Below are positions 13,256 through 14,673 of a stretch of 14,673 nucleotides of DNA, piece after piece. The position numbers were made by a program, and so were the translations under genes. Positions within the stretch are counted from its first letter, which is position 1, and each line of letters starts with the position of its first letter. Source of the DNA: an uncultured Oscillibacter sp. (GTDB lineage Bacteria; Bacillota; Clostridia; Oscillospirales; Oscillospiraceae); NCBI GenBank assembly GCA_946530565.1, contig CAMNAE010000011.1, positions 1-14,673 of the forward strand, in the 5' to 3' direction. The notes below the pieces were generated by a model that worked only from the letters and a program-made list of their open reading frames with translations, did no database searches and had not been told where the DNA came from.

Positions 13256-13666
13256 ATGAAACAGCTTTCCATCTATACCGAGAACCGCCGCGGGGCGCTC
13301 CACCGTATCCATGCGCTTCTGGCGAACGGCGGGGTCAACGTTTTAAGCTCGATCACCAACGAGAGCGCCGAGTTCGGCATCATCCGCATGACCGTCGCCG
13401 ACCCGCCGAAGGCCGTCGAGATCCTCGAGCGCGAGGGCTATCTGTGCCGCGTGCACGATGTGCTCGCCGTCGCGATCCCCGACGAGGCCGGCGCCCTTGC
13501 CAAGCTCCTGGAGGCGCTCGACGATATGCGCGTCAACATCGACTACCTCTATCAGACCTGCGACCGCCTGAGCGGTCTGCCCGTCATGGTGCTCCACACC
13601 GAGGGCCAGCAGGAGGTCGAGGAGAGTCTTGAGAGCCGCGGCTTCGCCATCCGCCGCGACGACTGA
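13256..13666 (+). CDS. Double ACT-domain protein
   Basis: Starting at ATG 13256 the product is 136 aa. The same frame is open farther upstream, but that part overlaps the promoter, and an AGGA lies about 9 nt before this ATG. Two ACT-type beta-alpha-beta-beta-alpha-beta repeats are visible: residues 1-66 (LSIYTENRRGALHRIHALLANGGVNV) written here only by its start LSIYTENRRGALHRI, and residues 67-136 (HDVLAVAIPDEAGALAKLL). In both, the G-A-L turn before the first helix is the usual amino-acid-binding site of ACT domains. There is no attached enzyme domain, so it is a stand-alone ACT protein that may sense an amino acid; ligand and partner are unknown. The fabZ gene follows after 30 nt and is probably cotranscribed. 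Confidence 0.85.
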   Translation: MKQLSIYTENRRGALHRIHALLANGGVNVLSSITNESAEFGIIRMTVADPPKAVEILEREGYLCRVHDVLAVAIPDEAGALAKLLEALDDMRVNIDYLYQTCDRLSGLPVMVLHTEGQQEVEESLESRGFAIRRDD

Positions 13667-13696
13667 ACCCCACATTCTCACAAGGAGGAATTATTT

Positions 13697-14140
13697 ATGG
13701 CAGAGTCGATTTCTTTGACCCATGAGCAGGTGATGGAGATCATCCCTCACCGCGACCCGATGCTCCTGATCGACACCGTGAGCGAGCTGATCCCGGGGCA
13801 GAAGTGCGTCGCGAGCTTCTATGTGAGCCCCGACCGCGAGATCTTCAAGGGCCACTTCCCGGGCGACCCGGTCTTTCCCGGCGCCTACACCGTCGAGGCG
13901 ACCGCGCAGGCGACCGACCTCGTGCTCATGACGAAGCCTGAGTACAAGGGCCTGGTGCCGCTGTTCCTCGGCATCAACAACGTGCGCTTCCGCAAGAAGA
14001 TCAGCCCGGGCGACACGATCGAGCTGCACGCGGACCTCATGAGCGAGCGGCCGGAAAAGGCGATCGCGACCTGCAAGGGCGCGGCCTACTTAAACGGCGA
14101 GCTCGCCTGCGAGACCGAGATCACGATCGCGATGCGGTGA
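13697..14140 (+). CDS. fabZ: 3-hydroxyacyl-ACP dehydratase FabZ
   Basis: This 147-aa protein is a single hotdog-fold dehydratase. It has the FabZ start segment (IIPHRDPMLLID, residues 15-26), the catalytic His in GHFPGDPVFPG (H53) and the catalytic acid in VEATAQ (E67). These correspond to H54 and E68 of E. coli FabZ (established). FabZ removes water from 3-hydroxyacyl-ACP in the elongation cycle of type II fatty-acid synthesis in the cytosol. AAGGAGG (13682-13688) lies 8 nt before the ATG. It is separated from the usual fab cluster, at least within this window, and stands behind an ACT-domain gene. It could be a second copy or a dehydratase of a side pathway. A strong terminator follows. Confidence 0.9.
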   Translation: MAESISLTHEQVMEIIPHRDPMLLIDTVSELIPGQKCVASFYVSPDREIFKGHFPGDPVFPGAYTVEATAQATDLVLMTKPEYKGLVPLFLGINNVRFRKKISPGDTIELHADLMSERPEKAIATCKGAAYLNGELACETEITIAMR

Positions 14141-14156
14141 GTCAGGGATCGGAAAT

Positions 14157-14200
14157 AAAAAGAGCCCTCCAGAGCTTTGTCGCTCAGGAGGGCTCTTTTT
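14157..14200. terminator. Bidirectional terminator between fabZ and the GH3 gene
   Basis: A 14-bp perfect stem (14157-14170 with 14187-14200) is extended inside the loop by GAGC/GCTC after one A-A mismatch. A5 and T5 runs flank it. The right arm overlaps the stop codon of the minus-strand GH3 gene (14199-14201). Confidence 0.92.
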
Positions 14201-14673
14201 AAGAAAGCTTCTCTTTGACCTTGAGGATCCTTTCGACGCTCTCGTCGATGCGCGCTTCGCTGAGGCGGCCGTCCTCGACCGCAGATACGAGCGCGGTGAG
14301 CGTCGCCTCGACGTCGCTCGGCATCAGCAAAAGATCCGCGCCGGCTTCGACGGCCAGGACCGCCGCCTCGCCGGTGGCGTAGTTTTCTGCGATCGCGCCC
14401 ATGTTCAGTGCGTCGGTCACGATGAGTCCGTCATAGCCCATCTCCTCACGCAGAAGATCGGTCAGAATCGCGTGTGAGAGCGAGGCCGGCGTCTCGTCGC
14501 CCGAGAGCGCCGGGGCCGCGAGATGCGCCGCCATGATGCATCTGGCGCCCGCGTAAACGGCCGTGCGGAAGGGCAGCAGCTCCTCCGCCTCCAGCTCCTC
14601 GCGCGTACGCGGCGTGGCGGAGAAGCCCTCGTGCGTGTCGCCGACCGGGCCGCCGTGGCCGGGGAAGTGCTTA
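14199..14673 (-). CDS. nagZ: NagZ-type GH3 beta-N-acetylhexosaminidase, C-terminal part (5' end outside window)
   Basis: The frame is open to the right edge; 157 residues are visible and the natural stop is present. The fragment starts with the hallmark KHFPGHG followed by G-D-T-H, whose Asp and His form the unusual acid/base dyad of NagZ enzymes. Further on come IMAAHLAAPALSG and GLIVTDALNMGAI, where the Asp (fragment residue 87) is the expected nucleophile. The protein ends soon after with the usual VERILKVKEKL helix, so this is a single-domain NagZ-like enzyme without the second domain of larger GH3 glucosidases. NagZ removes terminal GlcNAc from peptidoglycan fragments during cell-wall recycling (established). 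Localisation cannot be judged because the N-terminus, where a lipoprotein signal would be, is missing. The ATG at 14534 is internal. Confidence 0.9.
   Translation of the reverse strand, partial: KHFPGHGGPVGDTHEGFSATPRTREELEAEELLPFRTAVYAGARCIMAAHLAAPALSGDETPASLSHAILTDLLREEMGYDGLIVTDALNMGAIAENYATGEAAVLAVEAGADLLLMPSDVEATLTALVSAVEDGRLSEARIDESVERILKVKEKLS

Overview
The window looks like chromosomal DNA from a GC-rich member of the Clostridia (Firmicutes), probably a gut Oscillospiraceae-type bacterium. This is an inference from gene content: a YerC/YecD TrpR-like regulator, a Bacillus-type Hsp33, a sortase-anchored wall protein with SpaA/Cna-B modules and Shine-Dalgarno sites of the AAGGAGG type. 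No species can be named from sequence reading alone.

Layout from left to right. (1) 1-1200: the 3' end of an Ala/Glu/Lys-rich gene followed 6 nt later by an MntP-type manganese exporter, closed by a perfect bidirectional hairpin. (2) 1199-3281, minus strand: a three-gene unit (YerC-like regulator, class I methyltransferase, Hsp33 chaperone) read from one recognisable promoter. (3) 3214-3718: a gene-free, repeat-rich stretch with heptamer TAGGGA(A/T) runs, two REP-like GGGGAC...CCCTTTTTC copies, and an imperfect 25-bp inverted repeat. (4) 3719-11545: one gene of 2608 codons under its own strong promoter. It encodes a giant LPXTG wall protein with a membrane segment, ten His/Cys repeats, a CHAP-like domain that has lost its catalytic residues, two beta-rich modules, a beta-trefoil-like region, a fibro-slime domain, Cna-B-like modules, three SpaA modules and a sorting signal. 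(5) 11719-12093: a stand-alone YegP-like protein of two DUF1508 units. (6) 12155-13033, minus strand: a rhomboid-fold membrane protein without catalytic Ser or His, with a Cys/His-rich C-terminus. (7) 13044-13218: more heptamer repeats and a divergent promoter pair with a small palindrome between them. (8) 13256-14140: a double ACT-domain protein and FabZ, probably cotranscribed. (9) 14199-14673, minus strand: the C-terminal part of a NagZ-type GH3 N-acetylglucosaminidase, cut by the window edge.

Most genes are housekeeping: metal export, redox stress, fatty-acid synthesis, and muropeptide recycling. The accessory component is the giant wall protein. It is the best place to look for something undescribed, chiefly its tandem H-x-H-x3-C-x8-C repeats (possibly metal-binding) followed by a pseudo-CHAP domain. 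The second most unusual items are the pseudo-rhomboid with a probable zinc-binding tail and the telomere-like heptamer repeats present at two intergenic sites almost 10 kb apart. I see no CRISPR array, tRNA, rRNA, insertion sequence or phage gene.
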